From: Gemmatimonadota bacterium
GTDB lineage: Bacteria; Gemmatimonadota; Gemmatimonadetes; Longimicrobiales; Gaopeijiaceae
Direction: 5' to 3'
Length of the DNA: 64,000 nucleotides
Assembly: GCA_022823145.1 (NCBI GenBank)
Contig: JAJDXS010000075.1
Coordinates: 1 to 64,000 of the forward strand
The position numbers and the translations under genes were made by a program. Positions 16,126-26,790 of this stretch are shown here, piece by piece. Below the pieces are notes generated by a model, which did no database searches, was not told where the DNA came from, and was given only the letters and a program-made list of their open reading frames with translations. Numbering within the stretch: the stretch's first letter is position 1; every line of letters begins with the position of its first letter.

Positions 16126-17184
16126 TCACCCTCGACGATAGGCGAACGGCCACACGTGGAAGTAGTCCTTCACGTTGCCCCACAGCTTGGACAGGCCCTT
16201 GGGCTCGAAGATCAGGAAGAGGATGATCACGACGCCGAAGACCGCCTGCTGCGCGTAGGGGAGCAGGTTGGCGACGACCGGGGCGGTGTCCTGGAGCGCG
16301 CGCCCCGCGTTGTTGATCAGTGCCGGCAGCAGCGTGATCAGCACCGCGCCGAAGAACGACCCCCGGATCGACCCGAGCCCGCCGACGATGATCATCGCCA
16401 GGTAGACGATGCTCGTCTCCAGGGTGAAGCGCTCCCAGGTGATGATCGTGCGGTAGTAGGCGATCATCGCGCCGGCCAGGCCCACGAAGAACGACGAGGT
16501 GGCGAACGCGAGCAGCTTGGTGCGGAAGAGGTTCACGCCGATCACGCTGGCCGCGATGTCCTGGTCGCGCACCGCCACGAAGGCGCGTCCCATGCGCGTG
16601 CGGAAGAGGTTGGCCGCGAAGAGCGCCGTCCCCGCCGCCATCAGCACCCCGAACCAGTAGAAGGCGAAGGTGCTGTTGAGACGCACGCCGAAGAGGCGGG
16701 GGGCGGGGATCACGATCGCCTCGGTGCCGCCGGTCACCGCCGTCCAGTGGGTCATCGCCCACTCCACGATCTCCTGGGCAGCGAGGGTGGCGATCGCGAG
16801 ATACAGCCCTTTCAGCCGCAGCGAGGGCAGGCCGAAGAAGGTGCCCGCCAGGGAGGTGAAGACGCACGCGAGCGCGATGCTCACGCCCCACGGCAAGCCC
16901 AGGTTCAGCGTCAGGAGCCCGGCGGTGTATGCCCCGATGGCCATGAAGGCGCCCTGGCCCAGCGAGATCTGCCCGGTGTAGCCCACGAGGATGTTCAGGC
17001 CGATCGCGCCGACCGTGGCGATGGCGATCTGGTTGGCCAGGTCCACCCAGTAGGGACCGGCGACGAACGGAAACACGAGTACGAAGACCGCGAAGACCGC
17101 CAGCCGGATCCGCTGCATCGGCCACGGCCGCAATCCCATGTCGGACTCGTAGCGCGTGTGGAATACGCCGCACTCGAGGCTCAT
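16126..17184 (-). CDS. livM: Branched-chain-type ABC importer permease, LivM-like
   Basis: Inner-membrane permease of 352 aa with about nine or ten hydrophobic segments. Family motifs are GLNILVGYTGQISLGQGAFMAIGAYTA near the N-terminus and VGGLGSIRGSFFGAVLITLLP near the C-terminus, both diagnostic of LivM. ATG 17184 has GAGG eight bases upstream, and 10 bases separate it from the livH stop. An N-terminal cytoplasmic extension (MSLECGVFHTRYESDMGL) precedes the first segment. Partner of LivH in the channel. The canonical next genes (binding protein, livF) are displaced 4.5 kb downstream. Confidence 0.92.
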   Translation of the reverse strand: MSLECGVFHTRYESDMGLRPWPMQRIRLAVFAVFVLVFPFVAGPYWVDLANQIAIATVGAIGLNILVGYTGQISLGQGAFMAIGAYTAGLLTLNLGLPWGVSIALACVFTSLAGTFFGLPSLRLKGLYLAIATLAAQEIVEWAMTHWTAVTGGTEAIVIPAPRLFGVRLNSTFAFYWFGVLMAAGTALFAANLFRTRMGRAFVAVRDQDIAASVIGVNLFRTKLLAFATSSFFVGLAGAMIAYYRTIITWERFTLETSIVYLAMIIVGGLGSIRGSFFGAVLITLLPALINNAGRALQDTAPVVANLLPYAQQAVFGVVIILFLIFEPKGLSKLWGNVKDYFHVWPFAYRRG

Positions 17185-17194
17185 CGCGAGATCC

Positions 17195-18067
17195 TCATAC
17201 CCGTTCGATGATCTCCTTCCCGAAGAGTCCGTAGGGCCGGACCATCAGCACGAGCACCAGGACGACGTAGGGCACCACGAGGCTCAGCCCGTGACCCACG
17301 TAACCACCGGTGTAGACCTCCAGCAGACCGATGACCGCACCGCCGATCACCGCCCCGCGGATCGAATCGAGTCCCCCCAGGATCACCACCGGGAACACCC
17401 GCAGCCCGATCGACGCCACGTTCGGGCTCACCCCTACGATGTTCCCCAGCATGATCCCGCCGATGGCCGCCGAGGCCGCCGCCAGTCCCCAGGCGATGCC
17501 GAACACCCGCGGGATGCTGATCCCCATGCTGAGCGCGGCCTGCTGGTCGTCGGCGATGGCGCGCATGGCGATCCCGTCGCGCGTGTGCCGGAAGAAGAGC
17601 CAGAGCGCGGCCAGCACCGCCAGCGCGATCGGAATCGACAGGAGACGCCCCGAGGACAGGATGACCGGGCCCAGCGCGACGTCGCCGGCCGGCAGGAACG
17701 ACTCGAACGAGCGCGGCGCCGGTCCCCATATCGCGTTGACGGCCGCGCGCAGGATCGACGACAGGCCGATCGTCACCATGATCATCGAGATGATCGGCTC
17801 GCCGATCAGCGGGCGCAGCACGAGCCGTTCGATGACCAGCGCCAGGGCAACGGCCAGCAGCACCGTGACGACCACTCCGAGGCTCCACGGAAGCCCGGTC
17901 TGGGCCACGGCGAAGAAGATCAGGTAGGTGCCGAAGAGCAGCAGGTCGCCCTGGGAGAAGTTGATAACGTCGCTGGCCTTGTAGATGACCACGAAGCCGG
18001 CCGCGGCGAGCGCATAGACCATCCCGGTGCTGAGTCCGGAGACCGTGAGTTGCAGGAAGACGTCCAC
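17195..18067 (-). CDS. livH: Branched-chain-type ABC importer permease, LivH-like
   Basis: Inner-membrane permease, 290 aa, with about eight hydrophobic segments. It shows the LivH N-terminal motif SGLSTGMVYALAAAGFVVIYKASDVINFSQGD and a C-terminal VVILGGLDSIRGAVIGG EAA-like loop contacting the ATPases. GTG 18067 begins three bases after the acyl-CoA synthetase stop, so these genes are translated together. It forms the channel with LivM. Confidence 0.92.
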   Translation of the reverse strand: MDVFLQLTVSGLSTGMVYALAAAGFVVIYKASDVINFSQGDLLLFGTYLIFFAVAQTGLPWSLGVVVTVLLAVALALVIERLVLRPLIGEPIISMIMVTIGLSSILRAAVNAIWGPAPRSFESFLPAGDVALGPVILSSGRLLSIPIALAVLAALWLFFRHTRDGIAMRAIADDQQAALSMGISIPRVFGIAWGLAAASAAIGGIMLGNIVGVSPNVASIGLRVFPVVILGGLDSIRGAVIGGAVIGLLEVYTGGYVGHGLSLVVPYVVLVLVLMVRPYGLFGKEIIERV

Positions 18068-18070
18068 GGC

Positions 18071-19969
18071 TCAGGGGGCGTCCAGCGTCTCGATGCGCAG
18101 TTCGTGCGCGACTTCTGCGGTGCGGCCGTCCTGGTAGGTGATCTCGGTCGAAACGGTGACCGAATCCCGGTCCCCCTGCAGCGCACCGATGATGTCGCCG
18201 AAGCGGGCCGCGATGTGCCGGCGGCGGATCTTGCGGGTGCGCGTCAGCTCGGCGTCGTCCGCGTGCAGTTCCTTGTGCAGGAGGAGGAAGCGGCGGATGC
18301 GGGCGGCCCCGGGCAGGTCCTCGTTGACGCTCGTGACATGGCCGCGGATGAGCCGGTAGATCTCGGCGCGGCGAGCCAGGTCGGTGAACGTGGTGTACGG
18401 AATGCGGTGGCGTTCCGCCCACTGCCCTGCGTTCTCCATGTCGATCGCGATCATCGTGGTGACGAACGGGGCGCCGGCGCCCCCGAAGACCACCGCCTCG
18501 CGGACGTATGGGCTGAACTTGAGCTTGTTTTCGACGTACTGGGGCGAAAAGTTCGTCCCGTCGGGGAGCTTCATGACGTCGGCCAGGCGGTCGATGACCA
18601 CCAGGTGACCGTCGTCCTCGAAGTAGCCGGCATCGCCCGAGTGCAGCCAGCCGTTCTCGAGGGTCTCGGCGGTGGCCTTCGCGTTGCGGAAGTAGCCCTG
18701 GAAGACGGCGGGACTGCGGCAGAGGATCTCGCCCGCGTCCGAGATCCTGATCTCGGTTTCCGGGAACGGGGTGCCTACCGTGTGGAAGCGGATGTCACCG
18801 TCGCGATGCACCACCGAGATCCCCGACACCTCGGTCTGGCCGTAGAGCTGCTTCAGGTTCACGCCGATCGAATGGAAGAAGCGGAAGACGTCGGGACCGA
18901 GCGCCGCGCCCCCCGTGTAGGCACGCCGCACCTTGTCGAGGCCGAGCTGGTCGCGGATCGGGTGGAAGACGGTCCAGTCTGCGATCCGGTGGCGGAGCCG
19001 TGCGGGGAGGCCCGGGCGCCGGCCGCTCGCGACCTCCTCGGCGCGGACCTCGCCCTCCTTCATGGCCCAGCGGTAGATCCGGCGCTTGAGCGGCGTCGTG
19101 TCCTCGGCCATGACCTGCACGTCGGAGACCATGTTCTCCCAGATGCGCGGCGGCGACATCAGGAACGCGGGCCCGATCTCGCGCATATCGCTCCGCACCG
19201 TGGCGGTCTCCTCGGGGAAGTTGACCGTGAACCCGGTCAGCATCGCGCTCGCTACCCCGACCATCTGCTCGCCGATCCAGGCCATCGGCAGGAACGACAC
19301 GAACTCGTCGCCGCGGCCCATCGGATCGACTTCGACCAGCTGCCGCGCCATGGCCAGCAGGTTCGCGTGCGATAGCATGGCCAGCTTCGGGATGCTGGTC
19401 GTTCCCGAGGTGGTGCAGAGGAGAGCAGTGTCTTCCGCCCGGACTCCGGCGAGCCTCGCGGCGAATTCGTCCGGCGCCCTGTCCCGGCGGCGCCTGCCCA
19501 GAGCTTCGACCTCCTCGAACGCCATCAGCCCGGGCGCCTCGTACGCGTACATCCCGCGCGGGTCGTAGTAGACCACGTACTCGAGACCGGGCACGCCGTC
19601 GCGCACTTCGAGCACCTTGTCCACCTGCTCCTGGTCCTCGGCGACGATGACCCTCGCCTCGGCGGCTGCCAGCATCCTGGCCAGCTCCGCCGCGATCGAG
19701 TCCTGGTACAGGCCCAGCGGCAGCACGCCCAGCGACTGAGCGGCCAGCTCCGCGATCACCCACTCGGGACGATTGTCGCCAATGATCGCGATCCGGTCGT
19801 CCTTCTCGATCCCCAGCTGGACCAGCCCCAGGGCGAACGCTCCCACCCGGTCCAGATACTCCGCCCAGGTGATCTCCTGCCAGATCCCGAACTCCTTCTC
19901 GCGCAACGCCACCTCGTGGGGGCGCTTCGCCGCGCGGCGGGCAAGCAGACCGGGGAGGGTGTCGTTCAC
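18071..19969 (-). CDS. Long-chain-type acyl-CoA synthetase (AMP-forming)
   Basis: A 632-aa ANL-superfamily enzyme resembling FadD15/AMP-dependent synthetases. The P-loop is TTSGTTSIPK (about 186-195), with the adenine/AMP motif LKQLYGQTEVSG, the hinge region GDAGYFEDDGHLVVIDR and a C-terminal KIRRRHIAARF in place of the simpler family ending. GTG 19969 overlaps the livG stop as GTGA. An acyl-CoA synthetase within a Liv operon between livG and livH is a recurring arrangement in proteobacterial and deltaproteobacterial carboxylate-uptake clusters (my recollection), suggesting vectorial uptake plus CoA activation. The substrate is unknown. Confidence 0.9.
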   Translation of the reverse strand: MNDTLPGLLARRAAKRPHEVALREKEFGIWQEITWAEYLDRVGAFALGLVQLGIEKDDRIAIIGDNRPEWVIAELAAQSLGVLPLGLYQDSIAAELARMLAAAEARVIVAEDQEQVDKVLEVRDGVPGLEYVVYYDPRGMYAYEAPGLMAFEEVEALGRRRRDRAPDEFAARLAGVRAEDTALLCTTSGTTSIPKLAMLSHANLLAMARQLVEVDPMGRGDEFVSFLPMAWIGEQMVGVASAMLTGFTVNFPEETATVRSDMREIGPAFLMSPPRIWENMVSDVQVMAEDTTPLKRRIYRWAMKEGEVRAEEVASGRRPGLPARLRHRIADWTVFHPIRDQLGLDKVRRAYTGGAALGPDVFRFFHSIGVNLKQLYGQTEVSGISVVHRDGDIRFHTVGTPFPETEIRISDAGEILCRSPAVFQGYFRNAKATAETLENGWLHSGDAGYFEDDGHLVVIDRLADVMKLPDGTNFSPQYVENKLKFSPYVREAVVFGGAGAPFVTTMIAIDMENAGQWAERHRIPYTTFTDLARRAEIYRLIRGHVTSVNEDLPGAARIRRFLLLHKELHADDAELTRTRKIRRRHIAARFGDIIGALQGDRDSVTVSTEITYQDGRTAEVAHELRIETLDAP

Positions 19970-20754
19970 GCCGTCTCCCGCGTGCGGCCCAGATACGCGT
20001 CGATCACGGCCGGGTCGTTCCGCACCCTGTCCGGCGTCCCCTCCGCGATCTTGCGCCCGAAGTCGAGGACGACGACTCGGTCCGAGATGTCCATGATCAC
20101 GTCGATGTCGTGGTCGATCACAACGACCGTGACGCCGCGCTCCTCCTGCACGTCGAGGATGAAGCGCGCCATCGACTCCTTCTCCTCGGCGTTCATACCG
20201 GCGGTGGGCTCGTCCAGCAGGAGGATCCGGGGGTCCAGCGCCAGCGCGCGCGCCATCTCCACGAGGCGCTGGTTGCCGTACGCCAGGTTCCCGACCTCGG
20301 CGCTGCGCAGCGGCTCCAGGTTCATGAAGTCGATGACCTCTTCGACGTAGCGCCGGTGCTCAATCTCGGCCCGGCGCTGCCGGCCCAGGTACAGGCCCCC
20401 GCTCAGAACCCCGCCCCGCATGTGGACGTGGCGCCCCAGCATGAGGTTCTCCAGCACGGTCATGTGCTTGAAGAGCTCGATGTTCTGAAAGGTGCGGGCC
20501 ACTCCCAGCGCGGCGATGCGGTGCGGAGCGAGGCGGTGCAGCGCGTGGCTGGCGCCGTCCGGCTCCGTCAGCGTGATCGTCCCCTCCTGCGCCCGGTACA
20601 GCCCCGAAACGCAGTTCAGCACGCTGGTCTTCCCCGCCCCGTTGGGCCCGATCAGTGCCAGCAGCTCGCCGTTGTGCACCTCCATCCCGAACCCGGCGAG
20701 CGCGGTGACGCCGCCGAAGCGGAGTGAGAGGTCGCGGAGTTCGAGGACTGGCAT
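19966..20754 (-). CDS. livG: Branched-chain-type ABC importer ATPase, LivG-like
   Basis: ATPase subunit of 262 aa. It has Walker A GPNGAGKTSVLNCVSG, Q-loop VARTFQNIELFKHMTVLENLM, signature LAYGNQRLVEMARALA, Walker B LLLDEPTAGMN, and the LivG-specific NAEEKESM helix after Walker B. The FGGVTAL stretch before Walker A is also typical. It heads the four-gene block livG-acs-livH-livM. VOC and amidohydrolase genes lie 48 bases upstream on the same strand, so the transcript may begin further upstream. Confidence 0.92.
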   Translation of the reverse strand: MPVLELRDLSLRFGGVTALAGFGMEVHNGELLALIGPNGAGKTSVLNCVSGLYRAQEGTITLTEPDGASHALHRLAPHRIAALGVARTFQNIELFKHMTVLENLMLGRHVHMRGGVLSGGLYLGRQRRAEIEHRRYVEEVIDFMNLEPLRSAEVGNLAYGNQRLVEMARALALDPRILLLDEPTAGMNAEEKESMARFILDVQEERGVTVVVIDHDIDVIMDISDRVVVLDFGRKIAEGTPDRVRNDPAVIDAYLGRTRETA

Positions 20755-20802
20755 GGAGTCAAGGATAAGCCGGGGACGCCCGCGGAACAGGGGGCGTGCC
20801 GA

Positions 20803-21186
20803 TCAGCCGTCCGGTCTCGGAAAGAACTGGTCGATCAGGATCGGATTCCCGTCCGGGTCCGTGATCACGATGCTCGCCGGACCGGTCGCCTCCGGGTCGG
20901 TGTCGGTCATCATCTCGACCCCGTCCGCCACGAGCGACGCGCGGATGTCGCGCACGTCGGTGAAGTCGGTCACGCGCGACATGTCCTGTGCCAGCCCGGG
21001 ATTGAAGGTGAGGATGTTCTTGTCGAAAAGTCCCTGAAAGAGGCCGATGATCGTCGTTCCGTTCACCATGATCAGGTACTTTTCGTCGTCGCCGCCCGTC
21101 ACGGCGAAACCGAGCTTCTCGTAGAACGAGCGCGAGGTGGCGAGGTCCTGAACGGCGAGGCTGATCGAGAAGGCACCGAGTTCCAT
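20803..21186 (-). CDS. VOC-superfamily (glyoxalase/bleomycin-resistance fold) protein
   Basis: A small 127-aa protein with the paired beta-alpha-beta-beta-beta modules of the vicinal oxygen chelate fold. The N-module is [38 protein letters not shown] and the C-module ends [19 protein letters not shown], giving the usual closing Glu/Asp position. The first metal ligand position holds Ser rather than His (FSISLAV), so it may not be a metalloenzyme. ATG 21186 overlaps the amidohydrolase stop by one base (TGATG). Function unknown. Confidence 0.85.
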   Translation of the reverse strand: MELGAFSISLAVQDLATSRSFYEKLGFAVTGGDDEKYLIMVNGTTIIGLFQGLFDKNILTFNPGLAQDMSRVTDFTDVRDIRASLVADGVEMMTDTDPEATGPASIVITDPDGNPILIDQFFPRPDG

Positions 21187-22607
21187 CAGAACCTCCGCGA
21201 TCCGTCGATCCGCTCGCCGCCGACCCACACGCCCTCGATCGATCGCATGTTGGCCAGTTCCCGAAGCGGGTCGGCGCGAAGCACGATGAAGTCCGCGCGA
21301 CGCCCGGGCTCGAGCGTTCCGATGTCCCCCCGGCCGAGACAGTCGGCGGCCACGCCCGTCGCCGAACGCAGGATCTGCTCCGGCGACAGTCCGGCTTCCG
21401 CCATCAACTCCATCTCCATGTGCTCGAAGTAGCCCTGGAAGCGCCCCATGGGGCCGGAGTCGGTTCCGAACGCGATCGGCACACCCGCCCGGGACAAAAG
21501 CGCCAGGTTGCCCTGCGCGATCTCCAGCGCTCGCCCGTACGCCTCGGCGGCGCCGGACGCCCGCACCCGGGCCTGCCGGTCCGGGTCGCTCACCGCGGCC
21601 ACCTGGGCCGAATCGACGTCGAGGGCGAGGAACGGGTCGTCGAAGAACGCAGGGCGTTCGCCATAGGCGTAGGTCGAGACTTCGCGGGTCAGCGTCGGCA
21701 CATAGCAGACGCCCGTTTCCAGGAGCAGGGCGATCGTCTCCTCGTCGACCGGCCCGTCGCGGACGCTGTGTGCGACCATGCCGGTTCCGGCGCGGAGCAG
21801 TCCCCTGGCATCCTCCTGGTAGAAGAGATGGGACGCCACCCGGAGGCCGTGGTCGCGGGCGCGCGTGATCACGGCGGTGTAGGTCTCCGGGGTCATCTTG
21901 GTCGTCGTGCCCAGGTTGTCGTCGACCCGGATCTTGATCCAGTCCGGACCCATGGCGGCGACCCGGTCGGTGATGACCGTCGCTTCCTCGGGGTTGGCGC
22001 CCGTGACCACGGGTCCTGAGACGAGCAGCCGCGCGCGGCCCGTCGCGTCGTCGCCCCAGCTCGCGTCCCGCAGCTCGAAGGCGGGCTCGCGCTCTCCACC
22101 CAGGCTGTTCACGGTCGTGACGCCGAAGCGCGCATAGCGGGCCAGTTCCCGAGACGCGTATTCGCGGTACTCGACGCCGGCGTTCGGGATCCAGGTGCCC
22201 GCGACGTGGCCATGCGTGTTGATCAGTCCGGGGAACACGTACCATGTGTTCGCGTCCAGCGACTCGACGCCCGCCGCGTCGGCCATTCCCCGAACGTCGC
22301 CCTCCTCAGGCATCGGCAACACCGAGAGGACCCGACCCCCGCCGATCTGCAGGACCGAGGGAGGAGTGGTCTCCGCGCCGGTGCCATCCCACACGCGCAC
22401 GTTGTAGATGACGAGGTCGGCGGCCGGGTCGACGGACATCGCGGGCGAGCAGCCGGCCAGGCAGAGCGGCAAGGCGGCAACGGGGAGCCAGGCGCTCCGC
22501 GAGGGGCCCGCGGCAGGGGCTGGGTGATTCCGCAGGCGCACCGTGTCCGGTTGCTCAGCGGGTGCGGGCGGTCGAGGCCGAAGCGGCAGCCGTCGTGCTC
22601 TTTCCAT
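21186..22607 (-). CDS. Amidohydrolase lipoprotein, imidazolonepropionase-like
   Basis: A 473-aa exported metal-dependent hydrolase of the amidohydrolase superfamily. It has an unusually long, basic N-terminal region before the hydrophobic segment and lipobox (LPLCLAGC). The TIM-barrel metal motif is [13 protein letters not shown] (HxH), followed by HLFYQED and MVAHSVRDG His positions and the catalytic Asp in [10 protein letters not shown]. The C-terminal beta-sandwich returns with [22 protein letters not shown], typical of the family. ATG 22607 overlaps the TAA of the preceding LRR frame as TAATG, so its translation is probably coupled to that gene. Confidence 0.85.
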   Translation of the reverse strand: MERARRLPLRPRPPAPAEQPDTVRLRNHPAPAAGPSRSAWLPVAALPLCLAGCSPAMSVDPAADLVIYNVRVWDGTGAETTPPSVLQIGGGRVLSVLPMPEEGDVRGMADAAGVESLDANTWYVFPGLINTHGHVAGTWIPNAGVEYREYASRELARYARFGVTTVNSLGGEREPAFELRDASWGDDATGRARLLVSGPVVTGANPEEATVITDRVAAMGPDWIKIRVDDNLGTTTKMTPETYTAVITRARDHGLRVASHLFYQEDARGLLRAGTGMVAHSVRDGPVDEETIALLLETGVCYVPTLTREVSTYAYGERPAFFDDPFLALDVDSAQVAAVSDPDRQARVRASGAAEAYGRALEIAQGNLALLSRAGVPIAFGTDSGPMGRFQGYFEHMEMELMAEAGLSPEQILRSATGVAADCLGRGDIGTLEPGRRADFIVLRADPLRELANMRSIEGVWVGGERIDGSRRF

Positions 22608-24027
22608 TACTTCTTTCTCCCTTGCGTTTGGCGGTCAGGCTCGGGCGATGGCCGGGCGAACAGGAGGATGGGATCGCCCGCCCTCAGTTCGATGCCCCGG
22701 AAATCGCCCGGTGCCGCGGAGACGGAACGCATGGTGATGCGCGTGCCTTCGGTGTTCGCGGTGTCGTGCGTGACGGTGACGATCGTGCTGAGCGCGCTCC
22801 CGGTCTCGATGTCGAGCGTGTCGACCGACGGCCGACCCCCTGCGTGAAGAGGATGACTTCCATCTGGTAAGGTGCGCCCTGCTCGACCCTCGCGGCCACC
22901 TCTGCGGGCCCGGGGGCCAGGAGATCGTCGTCGTCGATGCGCACGAGTTGCACGGGCAGCCCGAATGGCGTCCCCGGGTTGGCTCGCAGGTCCAGGGCGC
23001 GCAGTTTCGACAGGCCGACGAAGAGGCCCGGCGGCAGGTCGGTGAGGTCGCTGCGGACCATCAGGAGCCCGGAGAGGCTGGAGAGGCCGCTGAAGACCGT
23101 CGCCGGAAGCTCGCTGACCGGATTCCCGCTGAGCTCCAGCCACCACAGGCCGGTCAGGCCCGAGAACGTGCCCGGGGGCAGCTCGGTGAGTCCGTTGTCG
23201 GCAAGGCTCAGGCTCCCGAGGCTCGACAGTCCCGAAAACACGCGCTCCGGCAGCCGGGTCAATCGGTTGTTCGCCAGCCAGAGGGTCTCGAGACCGCGGA
23301 GGTCCGAGAAGACGGACTCGGGCAGGTCGGTCAGGCCGACGCCGGCCAGGGTGAGTCGTTCAAGCCGTGACAGGCCCTGGAAGTCGCCCTGCCGCAGGGT
23401 GGGGATGACCGTGGCCTCGCGCCGGCACAGCGGCCAGTCCGTCCGATTGCAGAGTTCGAGATCGGCGATCGCGGCCAGGTCCTCAGGGCCCGGTTCCAGG
23501 CAGTGGCCAAAGCCCGCGACGCCGAGGATCTCTTCCTGGATTCTGGGTGTGCGGTCGCACACGCCCTCCTCGATGACGACCCGTGCCGTGTCGGGCGAGC
23601 CCAGGACGTATCCGGCGGCGGGCGCGGGGGGGTCCAGCGTGACGTTCAGGACCTCGCGCGCCGGCTCGATGTCGGCGTCGTCGTTGATGGCGAGCTCGAT
23701 GGCCGCGACCGTGTCGCCCGCGCCGATGTGCACCGTGCCGCCGGGGTCGCCGGCGTAGTCCGCGCTGTCCGCGTCGTGGGTTGCAGCGTCGTCGTCGGTG
23801 CCGATCGTGTAGCCGAGCGTGACGGGTGACTCGGGGGCCGGGACGACCGCCAGCCGCAGGACGGCGGTACCGCCCTCGGGCGCGCCGACCAGGCTGGTTG
23901 CGAATGCGACCGTGGGTGTGGCCGGCGGCGCTTCCGGCCTGGCGTCGGCGGGCCCTGTGGCGCCGCTGCCGCAGCCGGCCGCCCAGAGTGCGCAGGCTGT
24001 GCGGGCCGCGCCGACCGCCCGGGCCAC
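22607..24027 (-). CDS. LRR / Calx-beta lipoprotein, frameshifted near the 3' end
   Basis: Exported repeat protein. GTG 24027 gives a lipoprotein signal ending LWAAGC; TTG 24084 is an alternative. Next come a Calx-beta-type domain (TPTVAFATSLVGAPEGGTA, then TLGYTIGTDD and a closing VVIEEG), then about six leucine-rich repeats of 23-24 residues with the period LPxxVFSGLSSLxxLxLxxN. The LRR frame ends out of register at 22684. Adding one G to the run near 22840 switches into a frame that continues with SVDTLDIETGSALSTIVTVTHD and ends at TAA 22609-22607, overlapping the next start. So the native gene almost certainly ended at 22607. Probably a surface adhesion or binding protein. Confidence 0.72.
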
Positions 24028-24089
24028 CCGGAGGCGGGATCCAGGGGCTGCGTGCGGCGGGACTGCGGCTCGCGAGCGGCGCAAGAGGG

Positions 24090-25993
<1,904 letters not shown>

Positions 25994-26068
25994 TGCCGCG
26001 GGATGCCCCCGGCGACTGCGGGGAAGATAGGGCGAGGTGCGGCGGGAGGCTACAGGATCAGGCTGTGC

Positions 26069-26100
26069 CATATTGCCCATATTTCTGTCTATGGGTAATA
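26069..26100. promoter_or_regulatory. VapB autoregulatory operator
   Basis: Arms ATATTGCCCATA (26069-26080) and TATGGGTAATAT (26089-26100) form a 12-bp inverted repeat with one mismatch and an 8-base spacer. It ends seven bases before the antitoxin ATG, overlapping where the core promoter and leader should be, as expected for conditional TA autoregulation. It is AT-rich unlike its surroundings. Confidence 0.75.
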
Positions 26101-26107
26101 TGGGTCC

Positions 26108-26356
26108 ATGAAAACGACCATCGACATTCACGACGACCTGCTGGTGCGGGCCAAGCGGCACGCTCGCGAAACCGGCGTTCCCCTCAGGGCGGTGGTCGAA
26201 GAGGGCCTGCGCCTCGCGCTGTCCGCTCCCCACCATGCAGAGGGCTACCGCCTGCCGGACCTCAGCGTTGGCGATCCGAACGCCGGAGACCCTCTGGAAG
26301 CGTACACCTGGCAGGATCTGTCCGAGGTCATCTACGGGCGTCCGGTGGGCGAATGA
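26108..26356 (+). CDS. vapB: VapB-type antitoxin
   Basis: An 82-aa antitoxin. The N-terminus MKTTIDIHDDLLVRAKRHARETG is the typical ribbon-helix-helix start of DUF2191/VapB proteins, followed by VPLRAVVEEGLRLAL and a flexible toxin-binding tail (YTWQDLSEVIYGR). It overlaps the toxin start as ATGA. An upstream palindrome is the likely operator. Predicted to neutralise the PIN RNase and repress its own promoter. Confidence 0.88.
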   Translation: MKTTIDIHDDLLVRAKRHARETGVPLRAVVEEGLRLALSAPHHAEGYRLPDLSVGDPNAGDPLEAYTWQDLSEVIYGRPVGE

Positions 26357-26784
26357 TCGCGGTTGACACGAACGTCCTCGTGTACGCGCACCGCCGCGAG
26401 TCGCGCGTGCACGAGAGGGCCGCCCGAGTGCTGCGTGAGTTGGCGGAAGGGCGCCGTTCCTGGGCGATCCCGTGGCCGTGCTGCTACGAATTCCTCAGCG
26501 TGGTCACGAATCGCCGCATCTGGCGGGGCGCGGAATCTTCTCCCGAGGACGGGTGGAACCAGTTGCGGGCCTGGATCGATTCGCCGTCGATTCGCCTGAT
26601 CGGGGAAACGGGCGGGTTTCCGGACATCCTCGGGCAACTTGTCCGGCGTCCACGCGTGCGCGGCCCGCTGGTTCATGATGCCCGCGTCGCCGCGATCTGC
26701 CTGGCGCACGGTGTCGACGAGCTGCTTACCCGCGACCGCGACTTCGCACTGTTTCCGGAGTTGAAGACACGCGACCCGCTTTGA
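26353..26784 (+). CDS. vapC: VapC-type PIN-domain toxin
   Basis: A 143-aa PIN-domain ribonuclease. ATG 26353 overlaps the vapB stop. Acidic metal-site residues are visible: Asp5 in MIAVDTNVLVYAHR, Glu in CCYEFLSVVTNRR, Asp in LVHDARVAAICLAHGV and Asp in LLTRDRDFALF. The TNVLVYA and HDARVAA forms place it in the TA-family subgroup with DUF-type VapC46-like proteins. It appears intact, unlike the PIN gene at 488. Confidence 0.9.
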   Translation: MIAVDTNVLVYAHRRESRVHERAARVLRELAEGRRSWAIPWPCCYEFLSVVTNRRIWRGAESSPEDGWNQLRAWIDSPSIRLIGETGGFPDILGQLVRRPRVRGPLVHDARVAAICLAHGVDELLTRDRDFALFPELKTRDPL

Positions 26785-26790
26785 GGCGGG

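Noticed and set aside
16094..17173. Alternative frame over livM
   Set aside because: The 16126-17184 frame carries the LivM motifs and membrane segments; this one does not.
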